In this document: positions 34,098-42,529 of the stretch, piece after piece | How the letters are laid out: the number at the start of each line of letters is the position of its first letter | Numbering within the stretch: position 1 is the first letter of the stretch | NCBI GenBank assembly: GCA_015066935.1 | Contig: SVNK01000002.1 | Location: 1 to 64,000 of the forward strand | Length of the DNA stretch: 64,000 bases | Reading direction: 5' to 3' | DNA from: Ruminococcus sp. | GTDB lineage: Bacteria; Bacillota; Clostridia; Oscillospirales; Ruminococcaceae | The notes under the pieces: model-generated | What the model was told of the DNA's origin: nothing | Database searches by the model: none | What the model saw: the letters and a program-made list of their open reading frames with translations, nothing else | Translations under genes and position numbers: made by a program

Positions 34098-34388
34098 ATG
34101 GCTGAAATGAATGAATATACTCCTGAGCTTTTTGAGCTTGTGGACGAATACGGAAACAAAAAGGAATTCGAGCTTATTGATGTGGCTGAAATCAATGGCG
34201 AGCAGTATTATGCAATGATTCCTGCCGTTGAGGATGAGGACTACCTCAATGCCGACTGCGAACCCGTAATTCTCAAGGTAGTTGAGGAAAGAGGAGAAGA
34301 GGTTCTTGCATCAATAGATGACGAGGACGAATTTGATACGGTTGCAGCATACTTCCTTGAAAGACTTCAGGACATATACGAAGATTAA
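34098..34388 (+). CDS. DUF1292 protein (YrzB-like)
   Basis: The 96-residue, very acidic protein matches the DUF1292/YrzB pattern: FELVDEYGNKKEFELIDVAEINGEQYYAMIPA, then EEVLASIDDEDEFDTVAAYF. The family is widespread in Firmicutes and has no established function. The start at 34098 is chosen because GGAG lies 7 nt upstream; an ATG at 34086 is part of that ribosome site. Confidence 0.85.
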   Translation: MAEMNEYTPELFELVDEYGNKKEFELIDVAEINGEQYYAMIPAVEDEDYLNADCEPVILKVVEERGEEVLASIDDEDEFDTVAAYFLERLQDIYED

Positions 34389-34414
34389 TACTTATAGGGA
34401 CATGACATAAACAT

Positions 34415-35311
34415 ATGCAGAATATCACAAAATACATTTTATTTACATTTACATCTGCCTGGATAATTCAGGCAATAATTTCAAACGATGTCAATTCGGG
34501 AAGTATTGCACAAATGATGGAAGCCAGCTATTTATCGTCGCTGAATATGCTGACACCGACAATCGGGGCATTAATTGCACGTGCAAGATTCAGTGAAATG
34601 GGCTGGAATCCACGCTTTTCCAGTAATTCGAAACTGCTGCTCTTTGCATTGCTGATGCCGACTGTTTTTACACTTGTCGGTGCAGGATTATACTTTCTTG
34701 TATTTCCCGATGATTTTGATACTTCAGGGAAACTTCTTAGTGAATCCGAACTGGACGCTTTAGCCGAATTTAAAGCTGACGGCAGATCATATGCCGATTT
34801 TGTTACAGGTGAAATAGTAAGCTCAGTTTTTTCGTTTTATCTTATTATTGCAATATTCTGGGGACTCTGTGAAGAAATAGGCTGGAGAGGTTTTTTATAT
34901 CCCGAACTGAAAAAATATACCCGAAGAACAAAAGCACTTATTTTAGGCGGAGTAATACACGGTGCATGGCATTTTCCTCTTATGGTTCTTATGGGATATG
35001 AATACGGAACAGATTACATCGGAGCACCATTTCTCGGACTGTTTGCATTCTGTATATTCACAGTCTCAACAGGGATTATTTCAGATTACCTTTATGTAAA
35101 ATCAAAAAGTATATGGTTTCCTGCAATTTTTCACGGAGCAGTAAATACTTCGTTCAATCCACGCTTTCTGAGAGGAGATGAACATCCGGAGCGTACGATA
35201 TTCGGTCCGGCTGAAATTGGTCTGATATCAGGCATACCTATTGTAATATCCGCTGCTGTAATACTTTACATTGAAAATAAAAACGAGAAACTGCAATATG
35301 AAGAGATATGA
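34415..35311 (+). CDS. CPBP-family intramembrane metalloprotease
   Basis: The 298-residue membrane protein has about eight helices and the Abi/CPBP motifs EEIGWRGFLYPEL (Glu pair, Arg), HGAWHFPL and FHGAVNTS, which hold the zinc or catalytic residues of Rce1-like proteases. Bacterial members cut membrane peptides or confer bacteriocin immunity. The ribosome site is weak. It lies 26 bp after the DUF1292 gene. Substrate unknown. Confidence 0.87.
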   Translation: MQNITKYILFTFTSAWIIQAIISNDVNSGSIAQMMEASYLSSLNMLTPTIGALIARARFSEMGWNPRFSSNSKLLLFALLMPTVFTLVGAGLYFLVFPDDFDTSGKLLSESELDALAEFKADGRSYADFVTGEIVSSVFSFYLIIAIFWGLCEEIGWRGFLYPELKKYTRRTKALILGGVIHGAWHFPLMVLMGYEYGTDYIGAPFLGLFAFCIFTVSTGIISDYLYVKSKSIWFPAIFHGAVNTSFNPRFLRGDEHPERTIFGPAEIGLISGIPIVISAAVILYIENKNEKLQYEEI

Positions 35312-35398
35312 ACTTGGGGTCCTTCTGACGCAGACCTTCTATACAAGAAAAAATAATGAAATTTTACAGTTTTTTACTGAATTTTCATAAAAAAGGTA

Positions 35399-35427
35399 TT
35401 GATTTTTAAATGTTTATGTGTTATAAT
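35399..35427 (+). promoter_or_regulatory. Promoter of the 6S RNA gene
   Basis: -35 TTGATT (35399-35404), 17-bp spacer, -10 TATAAT (35422-35427). Confidence 0.8.
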
Positions 35428-35435
35428 ATACATAG

Positions 35436-35622
35436 TAAAAGAATATCTGCCTTGTTCGAGTAAATGTAGTTTTTATAATCCAACACATCTTTAAAGGGAA
35501 TTCAGCTCCGTGTGTGGATTGCAGACCTCCCGTTTTCACGGAAGAAGGGAGCGTGAAGCATTCGGGCGTTTACCCACCTGCTTAGTGCGGGTTTTATTCG
35601 CTATATGACGGCAAGGCGGATA
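35436..35622 (+). ncRNA. ssrS: 6S RNA
   Basis: The non-coding stretch has the clostridial 6S RNA layout: a closing stem TGCCTTG (from about 35448) with CAAGGCG (to about 35619), the 5' bubble strand ATCCAACACAT...AAAGGGAATTC, an apical CTCCC/GGGAG hairpin, and the 3' bubble strand TTTACCCACCTGC followed by GCGGGTTTTATT. It binds sigma-A RNA polymerase and acts as a promoter mimic in stationary phase. A sigma-A promoter lies just upstream and a terminator just downstream. Exact ends are estimates. Confidence 0.82.
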
Positions 35623-35646
35623 CTTTTATATCAGCTTTTAAACCAA

Positions 35647-35676
35647 AAGGGTACAGAGATTAATCTCTGTACCCTT
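35647..35676. terminator. Bidirectional terminator between 6S RNA and the coiled-coil gene
   Basis: AAGGGTACAGAGAT (35647-35660) pairs with ATCTCTGTACCCTT (35663-35676). T-rich sequence follows on both strands, so it can end both convergent transcripts. Confidence 0.85.
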
Positions 35677-35680
35677 ATTT

Positions 35681-36634
35681 TTATTCTGATAAATCCTCGA
35701 TGATTCTTTTGAAGACAACAACGTCCTTATCATAAGTTTTCTGCATTTTTTTCTCGGACACGGACGCAAGTTTCATAGGTTTTCTGATAGCGAGATAAAG
35801 GTCGTCAGTGATATACTGTTCCTCAACCCCGATACGCTCTGCAAATTTTGTACCTTTAAGCATGAATCTGCACTTGTCAACATGTGGGTTATCGGGGAAC
35901 ATTTCTTCGAGATTAACGAGGAAATCTTCTTCGGGAGCAAGATACTGACTTAGTTTTTCGGCTCCGAAAACGATAACCGCTTCACCTGCCTGGAACTGTG
36001 CCGACATTTTTCCGTCAACACCGAGCTGGTAGTTGGCATACGAATTATCTGAATACGGCAGGAAGTAAACAGAGGCAATTGTTTTTCCGTCGTCGTTGAA
36101 GTCCTCGGTAAAGCTGAGGATATACTCCTGAAATCCCGGTGCTTCACCGACGTCGTAATTATACTGGACGTACATTACGGCTACATCGGGAGATGTTCTT
36201 GAAACAATGCTGTATACGATGACTCCTCCGATAGAGAGGAATACTGCTGCGATAATAAGCCACCATTTATTCAGATAGAAAAAGCTGGAAATTCTTTTGC
36301 CGAGTGAACGTTTAGTTACTTCGGGCTCTTCAGGCTGCATGGGGATTTTTTCGCTTTCTTCAATTATTCCCTGTTTAAGACGCATCAGTTCTTTTTTTTC
36401 TTCAAGGATACGTCGGTCGTATTCTTCTTTCTTCTTTTTTTCCCTGAGTTCATGCTGACGCAGCAATTCTGCCTGTTTTTCTTCGAGCTCACGCTGTTTC
36501 TGAGCCTGCATTTCACGGTTTACCTGAAAAACGCTTTTGCTGACGTCAATTCTGCTGTCATCGTCATTGAGCTGTTGTTTTTTATTGTCTGATGGACTCT
36601 GTTCAGTCTTGTGATTTTTCTTGTTTTTTTCCAT
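35681..36634 (-). CDS. Coiled-coil single-pass membrane protein of unknown function
   Basis: The 317-residue protein has a polar, Lys-rich start, a long charged coiled coil (about 38-90, many E, K, Q and R), one membrane helix (WWLIIAAVFLSIGGVIVYSIV, about 124-144) and an outside domain of about 170 residues. That domain (VAVMYVQYNYDVG...AVIVFGAEKLSQYLAPEEDFLVNLEEMF) has alternating strands and helices and is reminiscent of periplasmic-binding folds, but I recognise no family. It is downstream of lysS with its own leader and a strong ribosome site. Confidence 0.8.
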   Translation of the reverse strand: MEKNKKNHKTEQSPSDNKKQQLNDDDSRIDVSKSVFQVNREMQAQKQRELEEKQAELLRQHELREKKKKEEYDRRILEEKKELMRLKQGIIEESEKIPMQPEEPEVTKRSLGKRISSFFYLNKWWLIIAAVFLSIGGVIVYSIVSRTSPDVAVMYVQYNYDVGEAPGFQEYILSFTEDFNDDGKTIASVYFLPYSDNSYANYQLGVDGKMSAQFQAGEAVIVFGAEKLSQYLAPEEDFLVNLEEMFPDNPHVDKCRFMLKGTKFAERIGVEEQYITDDLYLAIRKPMKLASVSEKKMQKTYDKDVVVFKRIIEDLSE

Positions 36635-36654
36635 TATAAACTCCTTGCAGTGTC

Positions 36655-36690
36655 ATGCAATAAAGACTGCACAGTGGAGTGCAGTCTTTG
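36655..36690 (-). terminator. Terminator of greA-lysS
   Basis: Minus strand: AAAGACTGCAC / GTGCAGTCTTT stem (36679-36689 with 36662-36672), then TATTGC. Confidence 0.75.
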
Positions 36691-36697
36691 AAATAGC

Positions 36698-38308
36698 TTA
36701 TTCTTCTTCCTTTGCGGTACGTCCATTGTTTGCGGGAAGGGGCTTCATAGTGGGAAAGAGAAGAACGTCCCTGATGGAAGCACTGTTTGTAAGAAGCATT
36801 ACGAGACGGTCGATACCGTATCCGATACCGCCTGTCGGAGGCATACCGATTTCAAGAGAAGTAAGGAAGTCCTCGTCTGTGCGGTTAGCTTCCTCGTCGC
36901 CCTGACTGAGTGCTTCTTCCTGAGCCTTGAAGCGTTCACGCTGGTCGATAGGATCGTTAAGCTCCGAGTAAGCGTTACACATTTCACGTCCTGTAATGAA
37001 TAGCTCAAAACGCTCAACATAATCGGGCGCATCGGGTTTCTTCTTGGTGAGGGGAGAAATCTCAACGGGATGGTCCATAATGAATGTTGGCTGGATGAGA
37101 TGCTCCTCAACAAAAGCTTCGAAGAAGAGGTTGAGGATATCACCACGCTTATGGCGGTCCTCATATTCCACACCCTTTTCGTCAGCGATTCTGCGTGCAT
37201 CCTCGAGAGTGGTGATTTCATTGAAGTCAACACCGGAGTACTTCTTTACAGCGTCAATCATAGTAAGACGCTCAAAAGGTCTGCCGAGGTCAATCATATG
37301 CTCACCGTAAGGAACGCATGTAGTGCCGCAGACTTCCTGAGCAACATGACGGAACATATTCTCGGTGAGGTCCATCATTCCGTAGTAATCTGTGTAAGCC
37401 TGATAGAGTTCCATGAGTGTGAACTCGGGATTATGTCGTGTATCGACGCCTTCGTTTCTGAAAACTCTGCCGATTTCGTAAACTCTTTCAAGACCGCCTA
37501 CGATAAGTCTTTTCAGGTAAAGTTCGAGGCTGATACGGAGTTTAACATCCTCATCGAGTGCGTTGTAGTGTGTTTCGAAAGGTCTTGCAGCCGCACCGCC
37601 TGCATTTGAAACGAGCATAGGGGTCTCAACTTCCATAAATCCCTGAGCGTCGAGATAGCGTCTGATGGAAGAAATTATCTTTGAGCGTTTAACGAAAGTA
37701 TCCTTGACATCAGGATTGATGATGAGGTCAAGGTAACGCTGACGGTATCTTGTATCGGTATCCTTGAGACCGTGCCATTTTTCGGGCAGGGGAAGGAGTG
37801 ACTTTGAAAGAAGCTGAATGCTTTTTGCATGAACGGAGATTTCTCCCTTTCTTGTACGGAAGACATATCCTTCAACGCCGATAATATCACCTATATCCCA
37901 CTTCTTTTTGAATTCCTTGAAGAGGTCGGCACCGACATCATTTGAACGGATATAAACCTGAATTCTGTCGGAAGCGTCACGGACGTCGATGAAGTTAGCC
38001 TTACCCATATCACGCCAGCTCATGATTCTGCCGGCGATACGGATAATATTTCCGTTAAGAGCTTCAAGAGCAGCATTTTTCTTTTCCTCGTCGTCGCCGC
38101 ACTCGGCAATGATAGCAGCTTCCTTGGCTTCGTAGTCAGCTTTAAGCTCTGCAGCGTGACCCGTTACGTCATATTTGGTAATCTCATAGGGGTCGGAGCC
38201 GTTTTCTCTGAGAGAGGCGAGCTTATCGAGTCTGTCCTTCTTGAGAATATTTATATCCTGAACGGGTTCCTCAGCCTGAACAGGTACATTTGTCTGGTTT
38301 TCACTCAT
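36698..38308 (-). CDS. lysS: Lysyl-tRNA synthetase, class II
   Basis: The 536-residue enzyme charges tRNA-Lys. It has an N-terminal OB fold (IRIAGRIMSWRDMGKANFIDVRD) and class II motifs: motif 1 around MEVETPML, motif 2 RVFRNEGVDTRHNPEFTLMELYQAY, motif 3 GGIGYGIDRLVMLLT. ATG at 38308 is preferred over one at 38317 because the AAAGGA ribosome site would touch the latter. It follows greA by 12 bp; no T-box leader is present. Confidence 0.96.
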   Translation of the reverse strand: MSENQTNVPVQAEEPVQDINILKKDRLDKLASLRENGSDPYEITKYDVTGHAAELKADYEAKEAAIIAECGDDEEKKNAALEALNGNIIRIAGRIMSWRDMGKANFIDVRDASDRIQVYIRSNDVGADLFKEFKKKWDIGDIIGVEGYVFRTRKGEISVHAKSIQLLSKSLLPLPEKWHGLKDTDTRYRQRYLDLIINPDVKDTFVKRSKIISSIRRYLDAQGFMEVETPMLVSNAGGAAARPFETHYNALDEDVKLRISLELYLKRLIVGGLERVYEIGRVFRNEGVDTRHNPEFTLMELYQAYTDYYGMMDLTENMFRHVAQEVCGTTCVPYGEHMIDLGRPFERLTMIDAVKKYSGVDFNEITTLEDARRIADEKGVEYEDRHKRGDILNLFFEAFVEEHLIQPTFIMDHPVEISPLTKKKPDAPDYVERFELFITGREMCNAYSELNDPIDQRERFKAQEEALSQGDEEANRTDEDFLTSLEIGMPPTGGIGYGIDRLVMLLTNSASIRDVLLFPTMKPLPANNGRTAKEEE

Positions 38309-38320
38309 TTTAATCATCCT

Positions 38321-38791
38321 TTACTTGGAAATTTCAATAACCTCAAAGCGGATTTCGCCGGCGGGAGCCTCGACGATGAAAATGTCGCCGACCTTCTTCT
38401 TGAGAGCAGCCTTTCCCACGGGAGATTCGTCAGAGATAAGTCCTTCTCTAACGTTGGCGTGGTTTGTACCAACGATAGTAAATGTTTCGATTTTGCCTGT
38501 ATCAAGACGCTTTATCTTGATTTTGGAGCTCATACCGATTTCGTCAACTGAGATACTTTCATCGTCAACGATTTCAGCATTATCAATGGTATACTGAAGC
38601 TCTGCAATCTGAGCTTCAAGGATAGCCTGTTCGTTTTTAGCCTCATCATACTCAGCGTTTTCGGAAAGGTCACCGTAAGAACGTGCAACCTTGAGTCTTT
38701 CGGCAACTTCCTTACGTTTATTGATTTTAAGGTCATCAAGCTCAGCAACGAGCTTGTTATAGCTTTCTCTGGACATTTTTTTTGCAGCCAT
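38321..38791 (-). CDS. greA: Transcription elongation factor GreA
   Basis: The 156-residue factor rescues backtracked RNA polymerase. It has the N-terminal coiled-coil finger (RKEVAERLKVARSYGDLSENAEYDEAKNEQ), with the acidic tip residues DLSENAEYD, and the C-terminal FKBP-like domain (SPVGKAALKKKVGD). Standard length. It is the first gene of the greA-lysS operon. Confidence 0.97.
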   Translation of the reverse strand: MAAKKMSRESYNKLVAELDDLKINKRKEVAERLKVARSYGDLSENAEYDEAKNEQAILEAQIAELQYTIDNAEIVDDESISVDEIGMSSKIKIKRLDTGKIETFTIVGTNHANVREGLISDESPVGKAALKKKVGDIFIVEAPAGEIRFEVIEISK

Positions 38792-38859
38792 GATAACAAC
38801 TCCTTGAAATAAAATTAGTTAAAACTCCTGTATACGGAGCTTTAAACGCATTAAATATT

Positions 38860-38888
38860 ATTATAATATAAAACCCGTGAAAAGTCAA
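38860..38888 (-). promoter_or_regulatory. Promoter of greA-lysS
   Basis: Minus strand: -35 TTGACT (38883-38888), 17-bp spacer, -10 TATAAT (38860-38865). Confidence 0.85.
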
Positions 38889-38930
38889 TAGTTGGACAAA
38901 AATTTGTGATAACAGCTTCGACAGATACAA

Positions 38931-38966
38931 TAAAAGGACTGTGCAGGTGGTTAGCCTGCGCAGTCC
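38931..38966 (-). terminator. Terminator of the ABC exporter operon
   Basis: Minus strand: GGACTGCGCAGG / CCTGCACAGTCC stem (38955-38966 with 38937-38948) followed by TTTTATT. Confidence 0.9.
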
Positions 38967-39010
38967 TATGGGGAGTATCGAAGCGTCGTGGGAGGTGTCT
39001 GTCGGTATAA

Positions 39011-40750
39011 TCATGAAGCGAACTGACTGTTGTACAGATTGGCGTAGAAGCCATTCTGTTTCATAAGCTGGTCGTGACTGCCTTGTTCGATAATATTTCC
39101 GTTTTTCATAGCGAGAATAATATCGGAATTTTTTATTGTAGAAAGGCGGTGAGCGATGATAAAGCTTGTTTTGCCGTCCATGAGTTTGTGGAAAGCCTTC
39201 TGGATTCTCAGTTCGGTACGGAGGTCGATGGAGCTTGTAGCCTCATCGAGAATAAGCATCGGAGGGTTCATGAGCATGATTCGTGCGATACAGATGAGCT
39301 GTTTCTGTCCCTGAGAAAGACCGCTGTCGTCGCTTATGAGAGTGTCGTAGCCGTTTGGCAGACGTTTTATGAAGCCGTGTGCATAGACTGATTTTGCGGC
39401 ATCAATAATTTGTTCTCTTGTTGCATCCGGTACGCCGTAGGCAATATTTTCGGCAACGGTACCTGTGAAAATCCAAGTTTCCTGAAGAACCATACCGAAA
39501 TTACTGCGGAGACTGTTACGTGTTATATCCGAGATATTTCTGCCTGAAACGGTGATATTACCGCTGTCGATATCATAGAATCTCAGCAGCAGATTGATAA
39601 TGGTAGATTTTCCGCAGCCTGTTGGACCGACTATGGCTATACGCTGCCCCTGTTTTACGTCAAGGGTAAAATTCTGAATAAGTCTGACTTCGGGATTGTA
39701 GGAGAAGCATACGTTGTTGAAACTAAGCTCGCCGGTACAGTTTACGAGAACTTCTTTATCTGAATCATCGGAAACCTCGTCTTCATCGAGAACATCAAAG
39801 ACACGTTTTGCGGATGCAACGGCATTCTGCAGTTCGGCGAAAACGCCTGAAATCTCGTTGAACGGTTTTGTGTACTGATTAGCGTATGCAAGGAAGCTTG
39901 AAAGATTTCCGACAGACATCACACCAATAAATGAGAAATGTCCGATTGTTCCCATGGCACCGAGAAAGCCGACAGCAGCATAAATCAGTCCGTTTACAAA
40001 ACGAGTTGTAGGGTTGGTCATTGAGCTGAAGAAAGTTGCTTTTGCACCGATTCTTCCGTATTCGGCATTTATTTTGTCAAAGCGTTCCTCGGCACGCTCG
40101 TCGTAGACAAATGCTTTGACGAGCTTCTGATTACCTGCAAGCTCCTCGGCGATACTGACCATTTTTCCTCTGAGTTCGGATTGTTTCATATAGCAGTCGT
40201 GTGTAGCCTTTGTGATTCTTGAAGCTGCAACGAATGAAAGGGGAGTCATAAGGATAACAACAACAGCAATTCTGACATTAATTGTCATCATAAATATAAG
40301 CGTACCGATTATAGTAACGATACCGTTGAAAAACTGTGTGAAGCCCTGAAGAAGACCGTCAGAAACGATTTCGATGTCATTTATGACACGGCTTGTAAGT
40401 TCACCTTTTGTATGGCGGTCGATGTAGCTTACAGGAACACGTTCAAGCTTATTGAAAATATCGGCACGAATGTCTCTTATTGTCAGAAATGCGAGCTTGT
40501 TTGTACAAAGACTCATCAGCCACTGAAAAATCGTACTTGAAACAATAATTACCGCAAGCAGAGTTACAATACGTTTCAGTTCATCAAAATCGACGTTATC
40601 TTTTCCGATACAGCAGTCAACAGCTTTACCGATGAAAACGGGTGCTGACAGTGAAAGTGCGACTCCTGATGCTGCAAAAAACACTGTCAGTACGAAATAG
40701 AGGAAATAAGGACGGGCGTAGGAAAACACCCTTTTAAGAGTTTTAAGCAT
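39011..40750 (-). CDS. ABC exporter half-transporter (catalytic-site subunit)
   Basis: The 579-residue protein has six helices and an ATPase domain with Walker A GPTGCGKST, signature LSQGQKQ and Walker B MLILDEATSSID, keeping the catalytic Glu. It pairs with the upstream half-transporter as a heterodimeric multidrug or lipid exporter of the BmrCD/TM287-288 kind. GGAGGG is 8 nt before ATG 40750; an ATG at 40756 is also possible. It overlaps the upstream gene by 8 bp. Confidence 0.93.
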   Translation of the reverse strand: MLKTLKRVFSYARPYFLYFVLTVFFAASGVALSLSAPVFIGKAVDCCIGKDNVDFDELKRIVTLLAVIIVSSTIFQWLMSLCTNKLAFLTIRDIRADIFNKLERVPVSYIDRHTKGELTSRVINDIEIVSDGLLQGFTQFFNGIVTIIGTLIFMMTINVRIAVVVILMTPLSFVAASRITKATHDCYMKQSELRGKMVSIAEELAGNQKLVKAFVYDERAEERFDKINAEYGRIGAKATFFSSMTNPTTRFVNGLIYAAVGFLGAMGTIGHFSFIGVMSVGNLSSFLAYANQYTKPFNEISGVFAELQNAVASAKRVFDVLDEDEVSDDSDKEVLVNCTGELSFNNVCFSYNPEVRLIQNFTLDVKQGQRIAIVGPTGCGKSTIINLLLRFYDIDSGNITVSGRNISDITRNSLRSNFGMVLQETWIFTGTVAENIAYGVPDATREQIIDAAKSVYAHGFIKRLPNGYDTLISDDSGLSQGQKQLICIARIMLMNPPMLILDEATSSIDLRTELRIQKAFHKLMDGKTSFIIAHRLSTIKNSDIILAMKNGNIIEQGSHDQLMKQNGFYANLYNSQFAS

Positions 40751-42470
40751 TGGCATTTCCCTCCCTGTCATTCATCTGAGAATTATAGATTTCAAGATAT
40801 ACTCCGCAGCTTTCAAGAAGCTCATTATGGGTACCCATTCCGACAGCCTCACCGTCGTCCATTACAATAATTCTGTCGGCGTCTTTAAGGGAAGTAGTCC
40901 TCTGTGAAATCATGATTATGCTTGTATCTGACATTTCGGTTTTAAGTGCACGTCTGAGTGCAAGGTCTGTTGCATAGTCGAGGGCACTTGTTGAGTCATC
41001 GAGAATAAGAATTTCAGGATTCCCCACAAGAGCACGTGCGATTGAAAGTCTCTGACGCTGACCGCCTGAGAAGTTCCGTCCTCCCTGAGCGACAATTTTG
41101 TCAAGACCTTCGGGAGATTTGCTGACAAATTCCCATGCCTGAGCAATTTTCAGTGCGGCAATAATTTCATCGTCGGTAGCATTCTGGTTACGCCACTGCA
41201 TATTTTCACGGATAGTACCTGAAAACAGTACGGCTTTCTGTGGAACGACAGAAATGAGGTTACGCAGTCTGTCGAGATTCCAATCATTTACGTTAACGCC
41301 CGAAACGAGAACTTCGCCCGATGTTGCACGATAGAAACAGGGAATGAGGTAAGCGAGTGTGGACTTACCGCTTCCCGTACCTCCGATAATTCCGAGCATT
41401 TCACCTTTTTTCAGTGAGAAGGAAATATCTGAAACAGAGCTGTCTGCGGCTGTTTCATAAGCGAAGGAGACATTTCTGAATTCAAGGATGCAGTCATTGA
41501 TTCCGTTTACCGTACTTCCTGATTCTTCGGGAGCAATGCTGAATATTTCGCTTATACGGTTTGCGGATGCAAAAGCTTTTGTGAATGTAACGATGAGATT
41601 TGCAAGTACGACCAGTGCGAGCAGTATCTGAGTCATATAGTTTGTGAATGCCGTAAGTTCGCCTTGTGTAAGACTGCCGGCGTCGATTCTCACTCCTCCG
41701 AACCATACAATAGCAACAATTCCGAGATTCATGACCATAAAGGCAACGGGATTGAGAATTGCTGAAATTTTTCCTACTGCAACGGAGCAGTCTGCTATGT
41801 CGTCCACAGCCTCGCTGAATTCGTCGATTTCCTCCTGCTGACGTGAAAACGCACGGATAACACGTGTACCCTCAAGGTTTTCACGTGTGAGCATAGACGC
41901 ACGGTCGAGCTTCTGCTGAGTTTTCCTGTACATAGGTATAGTTTTCCGCATTATCATGAAAATGACAAAGGAAATCAGCGGAGCAACAACGAAGAATATA
42001 AGTGAGAGCTTAAGGTCGATAGTAACCGCCATAACAGCAGCTCCGATAACGAGGAACGGTGCACGTACTGCAAGACGGATAAACATATTAACGCCGTTCT
42101 GGACTGTGTTGGAGTCATTGGTAAGACGGTTTACGAGTGAAGCTGTACCGACCTTATCAATGCCGCTGTATGAGAGTGAATTGATATGCTTATATAGAGC
42201 AGTCCTGAGTTCAGTACCGAAGCCGTAAGCGCATTTTGCGGCGAGGTACTGGCAGGTGAGGGCAAAACCGAGTCCGCAGATACCGAGAATAACGATAAGT
42301 CCGCTCATTCTGAGGATGTATCCGCTGTCGTTATTTCCGATGCCGTTATCGATGATTTTCGCCATAACGAGAGGCACAATCAGTTCAAAAACGGCTTCAA
42401 GAAGCTTGAAGAAGGGGCCGAGTATAAGCTCCTTTTTATAGTTTTTTAAATACACGAGAATTTTTTTCAT
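40743..42470 (-). CDS. ABC exporter half-transporter (degenerate-site subunit)
   Basis: The 575-residue protein has six helices and an ATPase domain with Walker A GGTGSGKST, signature FSGGQRQR and Walker B ILILDDSTSALD. The usual catalytic Glu after Walker B is Asp, as in the non-catalytic partner of heterodimeric exporters. QRTTSLKDAD has Gln where the switch His normally stands, which fits the same view. It is first in a two-gene operon. Substrate unknown. Confidence 0.93.
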   Translation of the reverse strand: MKKILVYLKNYKKELILGPFFKLLEAVFELIVPLVMAKIIDNGIGNNDSGYILRMSGLIVILGICGLGFALTCQYLAAKCAYGFGTELRTALYKHINSLSYSGIDKVGTASLVNRLTNDSNTVQNGVNMFIRLAVRAPFLVIGAAVMAVTIDLKLSLIFFVVAPLISFVIFMIMRKTIPMYRKTQQKLDRASMLTRENLEGTRVIRAFSRQQEEIDEFSEAVDDIADCSVAVGKISAILNPVAFMVMNLGIVAIVWFGGVRIDAGSLTQGELTAFTNYMTQILLALVVLANLIVTFTKAFASANRISEIFSIAPEESGSTVNGINDCILEFRNVSFAYETAADSSVSDISFSLKKGEMLGIIGGTGSGKSTLAYLIPCFYRATSGEVLVSGVNVNDWNLDRLRNLISVVPQKAVLFSGTIRENMQWRNQNATDDEIIAALKIAQAWEFVSKSPEGLDKIVAQGGRNFSGGQRQRLSIARALVGNPEILILDDSTSALDYATDLALRRALKTEMSDTSIIMISQRTTSLKDADRIIVMDDGEAVGMGTHNELLESCGVYLEIYNSQMNDREGNANA

Positions 42471-42487
42471 ATTTTATCTTTATTCCG

Positions 42488-42524
42488 CAAAATACCGCCG
42501 ATTGCAGAATCACAATCAGCGGCA
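42488..42524 (-). terminator. Terminator of the GGDEF gene
   Basis: Minus strand: CCGCTGATTG / CAATCGGCGG stem (42512-42521 with 42495-42504) followed by TATTTTG. Confidence 0.75.
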
Positions 42525-42529
42525 TTATT

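Noticed and set aside
38792-38860. T-box leader for greA-lysS
   Set aside because: The leader is about 60 nt and lacks the T-box GGTGG segment.
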